From Pseudoramibacter fermentans (lineage in GTDB: Bacteria; Bacillota; Clostridia; Eubacteriales; Eubacteriaceae): DNA of 64,000 nucleotides. Below the pieces are notes generated by a model. It was not told the DNA's origin and ran no database searches. It saw only the letters and a program-made list of their open reading frames with translations. The translations under genes were made by a program, and so were the position numbers. The stretch covers positions 372,001 through 436,000 of the forward strand of contig VOGB01000003.1 of assembly GCA_009493725.1 (NCBI GenBank), in the 5' to 3' direction. Shown piece by piece: positions 41,906 to 50,844 of the stretch (the first letter of the stretch is position 1; each line of letters begins with the position of its first letter).

Positions 41906-42247
41906 TCAGTCATTGTAGATCAGCGCGATGAAGACGAGATCTTCGCTGCTGTTGTTTTCCATGCTGTGCCACTGGCCAGGTTCAATCGTACAGATATCGC
42001 CGGCGTGGACGGTCGTTCTCGATTTGTCGTTGTCGATAAAGGTGCCTTCGCCAGACAAAATGTAGTAGGGCTCGGTTTCGTGGATGTGCTGGTGCCAGCC
42101 GATGGTCGATCCCGGCGGGAGCACCACCTTGGCGTACATTCTGCCGTGGCCGTAGAGTTTGTCTGCGCTGACGATGTGGTAGCGATAAGCCTTGCCGACG
42201 CCGCCGGCCATGTTTTCGACGACTTCGCGTATTTCGTGTTGAACCAT
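41906..42247 (-). CDS. Small cupin-domain protein
   Basis: This single-domain cupin has 113 residues. The first cupin motif, GWHQHIHETEPYYILSGEG, supplies His-His-Glu metal ligands; the second, PGQWHSMENN, supplies the last His. Such proteins may be isomerases, dioxygenases or simple binding proteins, and the substrate cannot be inferred. AGGAGG precedes the ATG. It is a single gene, divergent from the MATE transporter gene. Confidence 0.88.
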   Translation of the reverse strand: MVQHEIREVVENMAGGVGKAYRYHIVSADKLYGHGRMYAKVVLPPGSTIGWHQHIHETEPYYILSGEGTFIDNDKSRTTVHAGDICTIEPGQWHSMENNSSEDLVFIALIYND

Positions 42248-42428
42248 TTGTGCCTCCTGTACTCGTGTAATAAAATGGAATTTCTATTGATTATTATGAC
42301 AGGTTTGGCCGCTTTTGACAACGGTGGCATTTAGCAGAGCAGCGTGAGCAAATGCGTTTTCATTTCAGATCATTGTGGTATGTTGTACAATTATGAGTTT
42401 GTGTAAAGAAAAGAAGGAGGCGTTAAAG

Positions 42429-43802
42429 ATGGCAGAAAACCAGAAGGACGCGCAGTACAACAAAATGATGTACAGTCCGGTCCACAAGCTGATCGTCGCC
42501 CTGTCCATTCCGACGATCATTTCGATGATGGTCTCGAGCATCTACAACGCGGCCGACACCTATTTTGTGGGCCGCCTCGGGACGTCCGCGTCGGCGGCGA
42601 CGGGCATCGTGTTCGGGCTGATGGCAGTGCTCCAGGCGGTGGGCTTCATGTGCGGCCACGGCTCGGGGTCGATCATCGCCCGGTACCTCGGACGCAAAAA
42701 AACGCGGGAGGCCAGCGTCGTCGTGTCGACCGGGCTCGCCCTCGTGGTGATTATGACTTTGGTGATCACCGTCCTTGGCTTGATCTTTATCGACCCGCTG
42801 ATGCGCCTCCTCGGCGCGACGCCGACCATTCTGCCCTACGCGCGGGTTTACGGGCGCTGCATTTTGGCGGCGGCGCCGTTTATCACGGCCAGCTTTTTGA
42901 TGAACAACGTGCTGCGCTACGAGGGCCGGGCGGTCCTCGGGACGACGGGCCTCACCATCGGCGCGCTGCTCAACATCGCCGGCGACCCGATTTTAATGTT
43001 TAAATGCCATTTGGGCATTCTCGGCGCGGGCCTGTCGACGGCGCTGTCCCAGGTCATCGCCTTCGGGCTGCTGTTCTATTTCTTCCTGTCGGGGCGGACG
43101 ACGACGCGGCTGTCGCTGCGTCTGGTGAAGCTCAAGGCGCCGGTGATTCTGGAGATTCTGTCTGTGGGCATGCCGAGCCTCTGCCGTCAGGGGCTCAACA
43201 CGGTGTCGACGCTGCTGTTGAACATCGCGGCCGCGGGATGGGGCGACGCGGCGATTTCGGCGATGAGTATCGTCAACCGCGTCACCTTTATGGTTTTCGC
43301 GGTGGTGATCGGCATCGGTCAGGGGCTCCAGCCGGTGGCGGGCTTTTCCTACGGCGCCAAGGCCTGGAAACGGCTGAAGAGCGCCTTCGTGTTCACGGTC
43401 AGCCTGTCGGCCTGTGTCGCCCTGGCGCTGGCCCTCGCGGTTGGCTTGAACGCGCGGCACGTGGTCGGTCTCTTTATCGACGACCCGAAGGTCATCGCCA
43501 TTGCCGCCCCGGCGCTGATTTACCAATGCGCGGCCCTGGTGGTCACGCCGCCCTTTACGATGACGAACATGACCTACCAAAGCGCCGGTATCGCCGGAAA
43601 GGCGACCTTCCTCGCGCTGCTGCGCAACGGGCTGTGCTTCATCCCGCTGATTTTGATTCTGCCCCGGACTATCGGGCTCCTCGGCGTGCAGATCGCCCAG
43701 CCGGTGTCGGACGTGCTGACCTTTGTCATCGCGCTGCCCTTTACCCTCGCGCTGCTGAGGTCCTTGAACCGCCGAATCGGTGAGACGCAGGCAAAAAAAT
43801 AA
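42429..43802 (+). CDS. MATE-family efflux transporter
   Basis: MATE proteins export organic cations or drugs against Na+ or H+. The ~457-residue protein has 12 membrane segments in two homologous halves. The first begins KLIVALSIPTIISMMVSSIYNAADTYFVG and the second has EILSVGMPSLCRQGLNTVSTLLLN and VIGIGQGLQPVAGFSYGA. The start is the ATG at 42429, 9 bases after AGGAGG; the longer open frame from 42375 has no ribosome site. Confidence 0.93.
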   Translation: MAENQKDAQYNKMMYSPVHKLIVALSIPTIISMMVSSIYNAADTYFVGRLGTSASAATGIVFGLMAVLQAVGFMCGHGSGSIIARYLGRKKTREASVVVSTGLALVVIMTLVITVLGLIFIDPLMRLLGATPTILPYARVYGRCILAAAPFITASFLMNNVLRYEGRAVLGTTGLTIGALLNIAGDPILMFKCHLGILGAGLSTALSQVIAFGLLFYFFLSGRTTTRLSLRLVKLKAPVILEILSVGMPSLCRQGLNTVSTLLLNIAAAGWGDAAISAMSIVNRVTFMVFAVVIGIGQGLQPVAGFSYGAKAWKRLKSAFVFTVSLSACVALALALAVGLNARHVVGLFIDDPKVIAIAAPALIYQCAALVVTPPFTMTNMTYQSAGIAGKATFLALLRNGLCFIPLILILPRTIGLLGVQIAQPVSDVLTFVIALPFTLALLRSLNRRIGETQAKK

Positions 43803-43806
43803 GGCC

Positions 43807-44700
43807 TCATCCGTGAGGATAGAAGCCTAAAAATTCAAAGGAGCGGGTGTGCGCCATGACCTGTCCGATAATGGCGTCCAAATGATCTTCGTCGATGTCG
43901 CCGATGAAATCCATGAAGAATTGGTAATGCCACTGGCTCGCCGGAATGGGCCGGGACTCGATCTTCGAGAGATTGAGATGTTCGGCGTCGAAGATGCCGA
44001 GGAGGTGGTACAGGGCGCCGGGCTCGTCCTTCAGCGTGAAGCGCAGCGAGATTTTGTTGCGCCCCGGCCGGTTTTCTGGCATTCGGGAGACGACGATGAA
44101 CCGCGTCGTGTTGTTGTCCGCGCCGTTGATCGGCCCGGCGAGGACGTCCAGATGGTGGATTTGGGCCGCGCGCCGGCTCGCGATGGCCGCCTTGGATTTA
44201 TCCCCGGCGTCGTGGACCATTTTCGCGGCGACGGCGGTGTTGTGGTAGGGCACAAGGGCCCATTCCGGGTATTTCGAGAGAAAATCCCGGGATTGGTAGA
44301 AGCCCTGCTCGTGGGAGTAGACGCTTTGAATGTCCGATATTTTGGCCCCAGGCACGCCGAGGAGACAGTGGTGCACCGGAATCAGCACCTCGCCGACGAT
44401 GGACGCCTGGTAGCGGATGAGCAGGTCGTAGTTTTCGTTGATGGCGCCGGTGGTGGAGTTTTCGATCGGCACGACCCCGTAATCCGCGCCGCCGCCGGTG
44501 ATCGTCTTGAACACGTCCCCGAAGCTTTTGTGGGGAATGAAGAGCCGGTCGTCCCCGAAAAAGCGGATGCAGGCCTCTTCGGCGTACGAGCCCTGGGTGC
44601 CGGAATAGGCGATGAGGCCGGCCGCGCGCGGCGCCCGTATCTGCCGCTTCATCTGCAGGTAGCGGGCCATCGACGATTGCTGTTCACCGGTGAATACCAT
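43807..44700 (-). CDS. pheA: Prephenate dehydratase with ACT domain
   Basis: This enzyme turns prephenate into phenylpyruvate for phenylalanine synthesis. Residues ~25-205 form the dehydratase domain: AYSGTQGSYAEEA, VVPIENSTTGAI and the catalytic NNTTRFIVV. An ACT domain follows (~218-290) with LKDEPGALYHLLGIF and the allosteric IESRPI. The ~25 residues before the dehydratase domain are too short for a chorismate mutase domain, so this is the monofunctional form. The ATG at 44700 has GGGAG before it; the frame extends to 44739 without a better site. It is a single gene. Confidence 0.94.
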   Translation of the reverse strand: MVFTGEQQSSMARYLQMKRQIRAPRAAGLIAYSGTQGSYAEEACIRFFGDDRLFIPHKSFGDVFKTITGGGADYGVVPIENSTTGAINENYDLLIRYQASIVGEVLIPVHHCLLGVPGAKISDIQSVYSHEQGFYQSRDFLSKYPEWALVPYHNTAVAAKMVHDAGDKSKAAIASRRAAQIHHLDVLAGPINGADNNTTRFIVVSRMPENRPGRNKISLRFTLKDEPGALYHLLGIFDAEHLNLSKIESRPIPASQWHYQFFMDFIGDIDEDHLDAIIGQVMAHTRSFEFLGFYPHG

Positions 44701-45026
44701 GATTGTCTCCCTTTCTGTTTTCATTGTGTTTTCAATCATAACACAAAAGGGGACAAAACGGGGCAGATAGTTTTCAGAGGCCGCGCATCCTGCGGAATTT
44801 TATTTAAAATTAAGAAAGAATTAAGTACAGAGAATGTGCCGGTTATTTCTCAAAATATGCAAAAAAATTCGTTTAGTTTCATTTATGAAACGCAGAAATT
44901 GGGGTTAAAATCGGCTGAAAATCAATATATGGGCGTTAAAAACCTGAAAAAAGCGGCAAAAATCCCATATAAAAATTTTAATAGTGTAATTATTTACAAA
45001 TCAAATAATTTGCACAAATTTACAGC

Positions 45027-45055
45027 TTGACATCTGTTATTTCAATTGCTATAAT
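45027..45055 (+). promoter_or_regulatory. Distal veg promoter
   Basis: A consensus TTGACA and TATAAT are 17 bases apart. It lies in a 421-base AT-rich gap after pheA in which I see no gene. Confidence 0.85.
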
Positions 45056-45063
45056 ATCACACC

Positions 45064-45092
45064 TTTACTTTTCGATGGTATCGTGCTATAAT
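45064..45092 (+). promoter_or_regulatory. Proximal veg promoter
   Basis: TTTACT and TATAAT are 17 bases apart, directly downstream of the first promoter. Confidence 0.8.
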
Positions 45093-45121
45093 GGTTACAA
45101 CATACAAGCGAGGTGAAAAAG

Positions 45122-45409
45122 ATGCCGCAACGTATCCATGCGACTTTAAATGATGTCAAACGTGAAGTGGAATCTCACAAAGGAGATTTGATTAAACTTC
45201 AGGCCCATAAAAGCAAAAAGAAATTGTACCGGAAAATCGGCAGAATCGAAGGAATTTATCCGAGTATTTTTACCGTGAAAGTCGAAAATCCGAGAAGTCA
45301 TGTGCCGGAACGCCTGTCCTTTTCCTATTCCGACGTGCTGACGCGCGCCGTCAGAATCGCGCTGATTAAGGACGAAGCACAGGAAGCGGAAAAAGCCATG
45401 ACCGCGTAA
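45122..45409 (+). CDS. veg: Veg family protein (DUF1021)
   Basis: This small protein of about 95 residues is widespread in Bacillota. B. subtilis Veg influences biofilm formation by way of SinR; the molecular action is not fully known. Family features are the N-terminal NDVKREVESHKGDLIKL, the basic KSKKKLYRKIGRIEGIYPSIF and SFSYSDVLTRAV. The ATG at 45122 is chosen with GAGGTG before it; a GTG at 45113 lies within that site. Tandem strong promoters suggest high transcription, as is known for veg in Bacillus. Confidence 0.93.
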   Translation: MPQRIHATLNDVKREVESHKGDLIKLQAHKSKKKLYRKIGRIEGIYPSIFTVKVENPRSHVPERLSFSYSDVLTRAVRIALIKDEAQEAEKAMTA

Positions 45410-45431
45410 CCGCCGATCGGTGAATCCAAGG

Positions 45432-45470
45432 CCATACAGCGCCGACGCTGTATGGTTTTATTTTTTTAAA
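45432..45470 (+). terminator. Terminator after veg
   Basis: CCATACAGCG pairs with CGCTGTATGG around CCGA, followed by TTTTATTTTTTT. Confidence 0.93.
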
Positions 45471-45488
45471 AATACATAAGGAGGGAAT

Positions 45489-46376
45489 ATGGCCTATACA
45501 ATTGTGACGGATTCAGCGTGCAACCTGCCGGCGCAGCTGGTGAAGGAGTACGACATCCGGGTGATCCCGCTGAAGCTGATTGTCGGGCGCGAGCCGATGA
45601 TTTTGGACAGCGAGCTGGCCGACGACGATGAAGCGCTGAGAGGCTGGAATCAGCGGCTCAGAGAAGGCGTCGACGTCCGCACGTCGCCGGCGAACGAGGC
45701 GGCCTGTGAGGCGGTATTTGAGAAAATCCTGGCTCACGGGGAAGATTTGCTTTACATCGGCTTTTCCTCGCGTCTGTCAGACGTGTACGCGACGGCAAAG
45801 GCCGTGCTGTCGCGGCTGGAAAAGCAGTATCCGGAGCGCCGGATCTGTCTGTTCGACAGCCGGGCGGTCTCCTTTGGCGAAGGGCTTTTGGTGATGAAGG
45901 CGGCGGAAATGCAGGAAAAGGGCGCGACCCTGACCGAGGTGTTTGACCAGCTCAAGGATGACCGCAACTGTCTGCACCAATACTTCACCGTCCCGAATTT
46001 GAAGACGCTGGCCCATTCCGGCCGGCTCAAGGGGCGGGTCCGTCTCGCGGGCAGCTTTGGGCGTCAGCCGCTGCTTTCAGTCGACGAGGACGGCGGTATT
46101 CACGCGAAGGCCTCGGCCCGGAGCGACAAGGGCATTATCGACGCGATTGTGAACCGCATGAGCCACAAAATCGCCGACGCCGACGACCGTCCGGTGATGA
46201 TCGCCCACACCGACTGCATCGAAAAGGCGCAGAACCTCTCGCGCAAAATCCGCGAGGTCATTCACCCGAATCAGGTGCTGATCCACACCCTCGACCCGGT
46301 CATCGCTGCCCACATCGGCCCGGACGCCATCGGCGTGTTCTTTATCGGCGTCCCGCGGAAAAAACGGGTGGTCTAA
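45489..46376 (+). CDS. DegV family fatty-acid-binding protein
   Basis: DegV proteins bind a fatty acid and can serve as FakB subunits that hand it to a fatty acid kinase. The 295-residue protein opens with the family's TIVTDSACNLPAQL, with YIGFSSRLSDVYATA and LKTLAHSGRLKG in the middle and IAAHIGPDAIGVFF at the end. A kinase partner is not adjacent. GGAGG precedes the ATG. Terminators lie on both sides, so it is transcribed alone. Confidence 0.92.
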   Translation: MAYTIVTDSACNLPAQLVKEYDIRVIPLKLIVGREPMILDSELADDDEALRGWNQRLREGVDVRTSPANEAACEAVFEKILAHGEDLLYIGFSSRLSDVYATAKAVLSRLEKQYPERRICLFDSRAVSFGEGLLVMKAAEMQEKGATLTEVFDQLKDDRNCLHQYFTVPNLKTLAHSGRLKGRVRLAGSFGRQPLLSVDEDGGIHAKASARSDKGIIDAIVNRMSHKIADADDRPVMIAHTDCIEKAQNLSRKIREVIHPNQVLIHTLDPVIAAHIGPDAIGVFFIGVPRKKRVV

Positions 46377-46389
46377 ACCAATCGCAATT

Positions 46390-46421
46390 AAAAAGGCAGG
46401 CGCACAGCGTCTGCCTTTTTT
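46390..46421. terminator. Bidirectional terminator between degV and fbp
   Basis: AAAAAGGCAG-CGC pairs with GCG-CTGCCTTTTT around ACA between convergent genes. Confidence 0.9.
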
Positions 46422-46434
46422 AATGGCCGAAATA

Positions 46435-48417
46435 TTAAACTTTTTCTTTGATGAAGCCCTTGCGGTAGGCCGCGATGAGCATTTCGAGGTCGTAGATATT
46501 GTCTCGGAGGTCCTTGCCGATGTCGGTGTCAGCGACGGTTTTTCTGCGGCTGTTGGTTTCGACGATTTCCTTGGTCGATTTGATGTCGACGCCGTTGCGG
46601 ATGGCCGCGTCGACGGATTCGAAAGGCTGATGAGAGATCAGCGTCATGCCGTAGGAATTGTAGGTCAGGGTGTAGCCGGCGATGCCGGTGGTCTTTTGAT
46701 AGGCCTTCGCGAAGCCGCCGTCGATGCACAGCACCTTGCCGCCGGCGCGGATCGGCGATTCGCCGTTCTTCGTCTTGACCGGGGTGTGGCCGTTGATGAT
46801 GTGTCCGTCCTTCGGGTCGAGGCCGAATTCAATCAAAATCTTGTCGGCGATTTCTTCGCTGTCGGCGATGAGCTTGTAGTAGGGCATCTTTTCTTCGTGG
46901 TGGGTCGTCTTGTCGTCGATGAAATAGCGTTCGAAGGTCGCCATCTTTTTCTTCCCGAAAAGCGGAGACTTCTTGTTGCACCACAGGAACCACAGGAAGT
47001 CGTTGCGCGGCGGGTTTTCCCGAGCGTTCGAGAAATAGGCTTCCCGGGCGAGCTGGTCGAATTTGTCCATCAGCGCCTTGCCCGAGTAGGTATCGCCTTT
47101 GTAGACGACGGTGTCAAATTCGCCGTCCTCGGTCAGCGGGACGATGGCGTGGTAGAGCAGATTGTCGTTGTAGGTCAGGTACAGGCTGCCCTTAGCGTAC
47201 ATGAAGCGGATGTGGCGCTGCAGCTTTTCCGAATGGCGGAAGGAGTGGCACAGCAGCGACATCACGTGTTCTTCCTCGTCGGAGAGCTTCGACGGGTTTT
47301 CGGGGTCCAGGGTCGGGAAATTCGTGTCGTTGAGCGGGTATTCCTTTCCCTCGACGGTGACCGTGCCCTTTTCCAGGTTGATGGCGCGCATCAGGCAGCG
47401 GTCTTCCATATGGTATTCCGGGTGGCGGTCGATGATTTGTTCCTCGACTTTGAACTGGATGATCGAGATGGCCTTGTGCATCTTCGAGATCAAGTCGATG
47501 TCGATGCTGGCGTTTTTGTCGGCGATGTTCTTCGGGTAGAAATCGGTGCAGGGGTCGTCGCCGTAGGTCTTCTGGGCGAAGGTCGCCAGCGGCAGCATGT
47601 TGATCCCGTAGCCGTTTTCGAGGACCCGGGTGTTGGCGTAGCGCATCGCAATACGGACGGCGCAGGCGATGCAGGCGCGGTTGCCGGCCGCGGCGCCCAT
47701 CCAGAGGATATCGTGGTTGCCCCACTGCAGGTCCATCGAGTGGTGGTGCATCAGCGTGTCCATCACGTGGTGGGGGGCCGGGCCTCTGTCGAAGATGTCG
47801 CCGATGATGTGCAGGTGGTCAGTGGTCAGGCGCTTGATGACGGTGGAAATTTCTTCGATGAAGTGATCGGCCATCCCGTACTCGACGATGCTGTGGATGA
47901 TCGCGCGGTAATAATCCCGCTTGTTGTAGCGCTTTTCGTCTTCCTGGATCAATTCATCCATGATGTACCGGAAATCCTTCGGCAGGCTCTTTCTGACCTT
48001 AGAACGGGTGTATTTGCCGGCCGACGCGCGGCAAACCTTGACTAAGCGGTAGATCGTCAGCTCGTACCAATTGGTCAGGTATTTGCCCTTCTTTTCCTGT
48101 TTGATCAGGTCGAGCTTCTGCTGCGGGTAGTAAATCAGCGGGATCAGCTCTTCCAAATCCTCGAGGGACACCGTGTTGCCGAGTTCTTCCATGACCTTGC
48201 GGCGGATGGCGCCCGAGCCGTTCTGGATGACGTGGTTGAAGGCGAGGTCCTCTCCGTGGATATCGGTCAGGAAGTGCTCTGTCGCTTTCGGCAGGTTCAA
48301 AATCGCGCGCAGGTTGATGACTTCGCTGACCGCCGAGGTGATCGACGGGAAATCCTTGGAGAGCAGCTCCAGGTATTTCTTGTTTTTTCTCAGCTGAGTT
48401 TTCGTAAAGTTTTGCAT
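46435..48417 (-). CDS. fbp: Fructose-1,6-bisphosphatase, class III
   Basis: This is the Bacillota-type FBPase of gluconeogenesis, built on a metallophosphatase fold. The 660-residue protein has LTDIHGEDLAFNHVI near residue 50, GDIFDRGPAPHHVM and WGNHDILWMGAAAG for the two metals, and INGHTPVK in the C-terminal half. Length and architecture match B. subtilis Fbp. AAAGGA precedes the ATG. A TTTACT-17-TATACT promoter lies upstream. It is transcribed alone, and gluconeogenesis would be needed for growth on lactate. Confidence 0.96.
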   Translation of the reverse strand: MQNFTKTQLRKNKKYLELLSKDFPSITSAVSEVINLRAILNLPKATEHFLTDIHGEDLAFNHVIQNGSGAIRRKVMEELGNTVSLEDLEELIPLIYYPQQKLDLIKQEKKGKYLTNWYELTIYRLVKVCRASAGKYTRSKVRKSLPKDFRYIMDELIQEDEKRYNKRDYYRAIIHSIVEYGMADHFIEEISTVIKRLTTDHLHIIGDIFDRGPAPHHVMDTLMHHHSMDLQWGNHDILWMGAAAGNRACIACAVRIAMRYANTRVLENGYGINMLPLATFAQKTYGDDPCTDFYPKNIADKNASIDIDLISKMHKAISIIQFKVEEQIIDRHPEYHMEDRCLMRAINLEKGTVTVEGKEYPLNDTNFPTLDPENPSKLSDEEEHVMSLLCHSFRHSEKLQRHIRFMYAKGSLYLTYNDNLLYHAIVPLTEDGEFDTVVYKGDTYSGKALMDKFDQLAREAYFSNARENPPRNDFLWFLWCNKKSPLFGKKKMATFERYFIDDKTTHHEEKMPYYKLIADSEEIADKILIEFGLDPKDGHIINGHTPVKTKNGESPIRAGGKVLCIDGGFAKAYQKTTGIAGYTLTYNSYGMTLISHQPFESVDAAIRNGVDIKSTKEIVETNSRRKTVADTDIGKDLRDNIYDLEMLIAAYRKGFIKEKV

Positions 48418-48475
48418 TTCTTTCCTTTCAATCGAAGCGCATAAAGCGCACTTGATTATGATTTTTGATATATTA

Positions 48476-48504
48476 AGTATACAACATAATGCCGATTAAG
48501 TAAA
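48476..48504 (-). promoter_or_regulatory. fbp promoter
   Basis: On the minus strand TTTACT (48504-48499) and TATACT (48481-48476) are 17 bases apart. Confidence 0.72.
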
Positions 48505-48602
48505 ACAATTATACAATGATTTGGATAGAAAGACCTTAAAAACTGCAATGTACGTCATCACAAAAAATTTCAAAAAAAATTCACAAAAAATTAAAAAAAG
48601 GC

Positions 48603-48631
48603 TTTACAAAACGCGAATAGACCGCTATAAT
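48603..48631 (+). promoter_or_regulatory. tRNA-Val promoter
   Basis: TTTACA and TATAAT are 17 bases apart, 20 bases before the tRNA. Confidence 0.8.
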
Positions 48632-48650
48632 GATCAGGTAGTCGCGAGTT

Positions 48651-48726
48651 GATCCCTTAGCTCAGCTGGAAGAGCGCCACCTTGACGTGGTGGAGGTCAC
48701 AGGTTCGAGCCCTGTAGGGATCACCA
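48651..48726 (+). tRNA. tRNA-Val (anticodon GAC)
   Basis: The 76-base gene includes its encoded CCA. The acceptor stem GATCCCT/AGGGATC is perfect. The D-arm has TAGCTCAGCTGGAAGAGC, the anticodon stem is CCACC/GGTGG with the loop TTGACGT (anticodon GAC), and the T-arm reads ACAGG-TTCGAGC-CCTGT. It should read the valine codons GUC and GUU. It stands alone between a promoter and a terminator. Confidence 0.97.
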
Positions 48727-48739
48727 TTTGATCACAACG

Positions 48740-48768
48740 CTCCGAAACTTTCGTTTCGGAGTTTTTTT
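48740..48768 (+). terminator. Terminator after tRNA-Val
   Basis: CTCCGAAAC pairs with GTTTCGGAG around TTTC, followed by seven T. Confidence 0.93.
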
Positions 48769-48800
48769 ATTGCCAAAAAATTGAATTTTGCACCGGGCAC

Positions 48801-48823
48801 AAAAAAACGGACCTTTCGGTCCG
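48801..48823 (-). terminator. Terminator of uppP
   Basis: On the minus strand CGGACC pairs with GGTCCG around a GAAA tetraloop and is followed by seven T. Confidence 0.88.
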
Positions 48824-48839
48824 CTGCAAATATCAAATG

Positions 48840-49676
48840 TCAAACAAGGAATCCCACGGCGAGCACGATAATCCCGAGGAAGATTCGGTACCAGCCGAAG
48901 GCCTTGAAATCGTGGGTTTTGATGTACTGCATCAGGAATTTGATGGCCAACACCGAGACGACGAAGGAAACGATCATGCCGACGGCGAGGACAGCGCCCT
49001 GGTCGCCGGTGAAATGGTGGAAGTGGCGCAGCTTCAGCAGCGAGCCGCCGAACATCGCCGGGATCGCTAGGAAGAACGTGAATTCCGCGGCTGAGGTGCG
49101 GGAGATCCCGATCATCAGCGCCCCGATGATCGTCGCGCCGGAGCGGGACGTGCCGGGGAAGAGGGCCGCGATTAACTGGAAGATCCCGATGATGATCGCG
49201 TCCCTGTAGGTGAAATCGTCAACGCTGTAAACCCGGGCCTTTTTGGTCGCGTTGTGGTTTTCGACGACGATGAACAGAATCCCGAACAGGATCAGCATCA
49301 CGGCGATGGACGTCGGGTTGTAGAAATGGGCTTCGAAGAAATCGTCGAAGGGGCCGCCGATGACCGCCGCCGGAATCGTCGCGACGATGACCTTGAGCCA
49401 CATCTTCAGGATGTTGTGATCCCAGCCGATTTTGCCGACCCGGTCCTTGGTGGTGCGGATGCGGCGGATCGGCCACAGCCGCTTCCAGTACAGCAGCACG
49501 ACCGCCAGAATCGCGCCGAGCTGAATGACGACCATGTACATTGAAATAAAGCTCTTCGGTTCGTTCAAATTCATGAAGGATTGAAAGAGATACAGGTGGC
49601 CCGTACTGGAAATCGGCAGCCATTCGGTAATCCCTTCCACAATGCCGAAAATAATCGATTTGATAATGTTGAGCAT
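48840..49676 (-). CDS. uppP: Undecaprenyl-diphosphatase
   Basis: UppP (BacA) dephosphorylates undecaprenyl pyrophosphate to recycle the wall-lipid carrier and confers bacitracin tolerance. The 278-residue membrane protein has about eight segments. Its two signature blocks are GIVEGITEWLPISSTGH at the N-terminus and FPGTSRSGATI near residue 180. AAAGGA precedes the ATG. It is a single gene. Confidence 0.95.
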   Translation of the reverse strand: MLNIIKSIIFGIVEGITEWLPISSTGHLYLFQSFMNLNEPKSFISMYMVVIQLGAILAVVLLYWKRLWPIRRIRTTKDRVGKIGWDHNILKMWLKVIVATIPAAVIGGPFDDFFEAHFYNPTSIAVMLILFGILFIVVENHNATKKARVYSVDDFTYRDAIIIGIFQLIAALFPGTSRSGATIIGALMIGISRTSAAEFTFFLAIPAMFGGSLLKLRHFHHFTGDQGAVLAVGMIVSFVVSVLAIKFLMQYIKTHDFKAFGWYRIFLGIIVLAVGFLV

Positions 49677-49840
49677 ACAAATTCCTTTCTCGCGTTTTGT
49701 GAATCATGGCGTGGATAAAATTCAAAGTTTCACGCTGGATTGTGTTATGATGAGGATGATTATATCACAGAAATCCGCGCGGAAAAGCGCAGATTGCTAT
49801 ATTTTAGATAAAATTTAGAAAGGGTTTTGGAGAAAAAGAA

Positions 49841-50812
49841 ATGAAAATGAACCGCAGTACAAAGGCGCATCGGCTGCCGAAGGCGGCCGTCTTCGCGCTG
49901 GCCCTCGGGGTCGTCGCGGCGATGGTCGCCGCGGCGGAAATCCTGGGGATTGAGGACATCATCTTCCCGGAGGCCGCGGCACTGACCATCGGCTTCTGGA
50001 CCGCGCCGGTCTGTCCGTGGCGCGTCGGCACCAAGCAGGGGGTGGCCATGATGGTAGCCGCCGGGCTTTTGGGTTACGGGATTTCGGCGTGGCTGCCCGC
50101 GCCGCTGATGGTCAAAATCGCGGTGGGCTACGCCTGCGGCGCGGCGCTGATCGTGGTCAGCCATTCGAGTCTCTACCCGGTGTTTTCCGCCGTGATGCTT
50201 CCGGTGATCCTCGGCGTCGACACGCCGGTGTACTGTCTTGCGGTCGCCGTCCTCGCGGCGGTCATTCTGCTGCCGGCGGGCGCGATGCACGGCGATGCTG
50301 ACGCGGTCCAGACCAAACGGGACGACGCCCTTCCGGTGCGCGCTCAGGTATGCCGCTTTGGGCTGCTCCTCGTCTTTGTGCTGGTGCTGGCGGCCCTCGG
50401 CCGGCATCTGAACCGGCTGATGCTCATCGCGCCGCCGTTAATCGTCGGGGCGGCCGGTGTCGTCGACAACCCGAAGCCGATTCCGCTGATGACCCTCGTC
50501 AAAATTCTGATCCTCTGCGCCGCCGCGGCCGTGTTCGGTTCCGGGTGCCGCCTCGCGCTCACCGAGACGATGGGCTTCGCGGCCGCTGTCTCCGCGGCGG
50601 CTGCTTTCGCGCTGCTGCTCCTGCTCGCGTGGCGGTGGGGCCTGTGGTTTCCGCCGGCCGGCGCCGTGACCCTGCTGGCCTATTTGATGCCGCCCGCGCG
50701 GCTGTCCGCCTACGCGCTCTGGATTCTTTTCGGCGGCGCCGCCCTCGGTGCCTCGGCGGTCGCGGTGCGCCTGCTCACAAAAAAACAGACGGACAAGCCG
50801 CTGCGCTTTTGA
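49841..50812 (+). CDS. Conserved polytopic membrane protein of unknown function
   Basis: The function is unknown. The 323-residue protein has about ten hydrophobic segments in two blocks separated by a charged loop at ~148-165. Conserved-looking spots are FPEAAALTIGFWTAPVCPWR in the first part and IAPPLIVGAAGVVDNPK in the second. The general plan recalls HPP-type or duplicated integral membrane proteins, but I cannot assign it. The gene is very GC-rich. GGAG precedes the ATG, and the stop codon lies inside the hairpin that terminates the convergent operon. Confidence 0.75.
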   Translation: MKMNRSTKAHRLPKAAVFALALGVVAAMVAAAEILGIEDIIFPEAAALTIGFWTAPVCPWRVGTKQGVAMMVAAGLLGYGISAWLPAPLMVKIAVGYACGAALIVVSHSSLYPVFSAVMLPVILGVDTPVYCLAVAVLAAVILLPAGAMHGDADAVQTKRDDALPVRAQVCRFGLLLVFVLVLAALGRHLNRLMLIAPPLIVGAAGVVDNPKPIPLMTLVKILILCAAAAVFGSGCRLALTETMGFAAAVSAAAAFALLLLLAWRWGLWFPPAGAVTLLAYLMPPARLSAYALWILFGGAALGASAVAVRLLTKKQTDKPLRF

Positions 50813-50825
50813 GCGGGTCCGTCTG
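50778..50825 (-). terminator. Terminator of the dehydratase/activase operon
   Basis: On the minus strand CAGACGGAC pairs with GTCCGTCTG, with an inner CCGCT/AGCGG stem, then seven T. It overlaps the last codons of the membrane protein gene on the other strand. Confidence 0.85.
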
Positions 50826-50844
50826 TGAGATAAATTTGTAGAAA

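Noticed and set aside
43807..44700. Bifunctional chorismate mutase-prephenate dehydratase
   Set aside because: Only about 25 residues precede the dehydratase domain, too few for a mutase domain.
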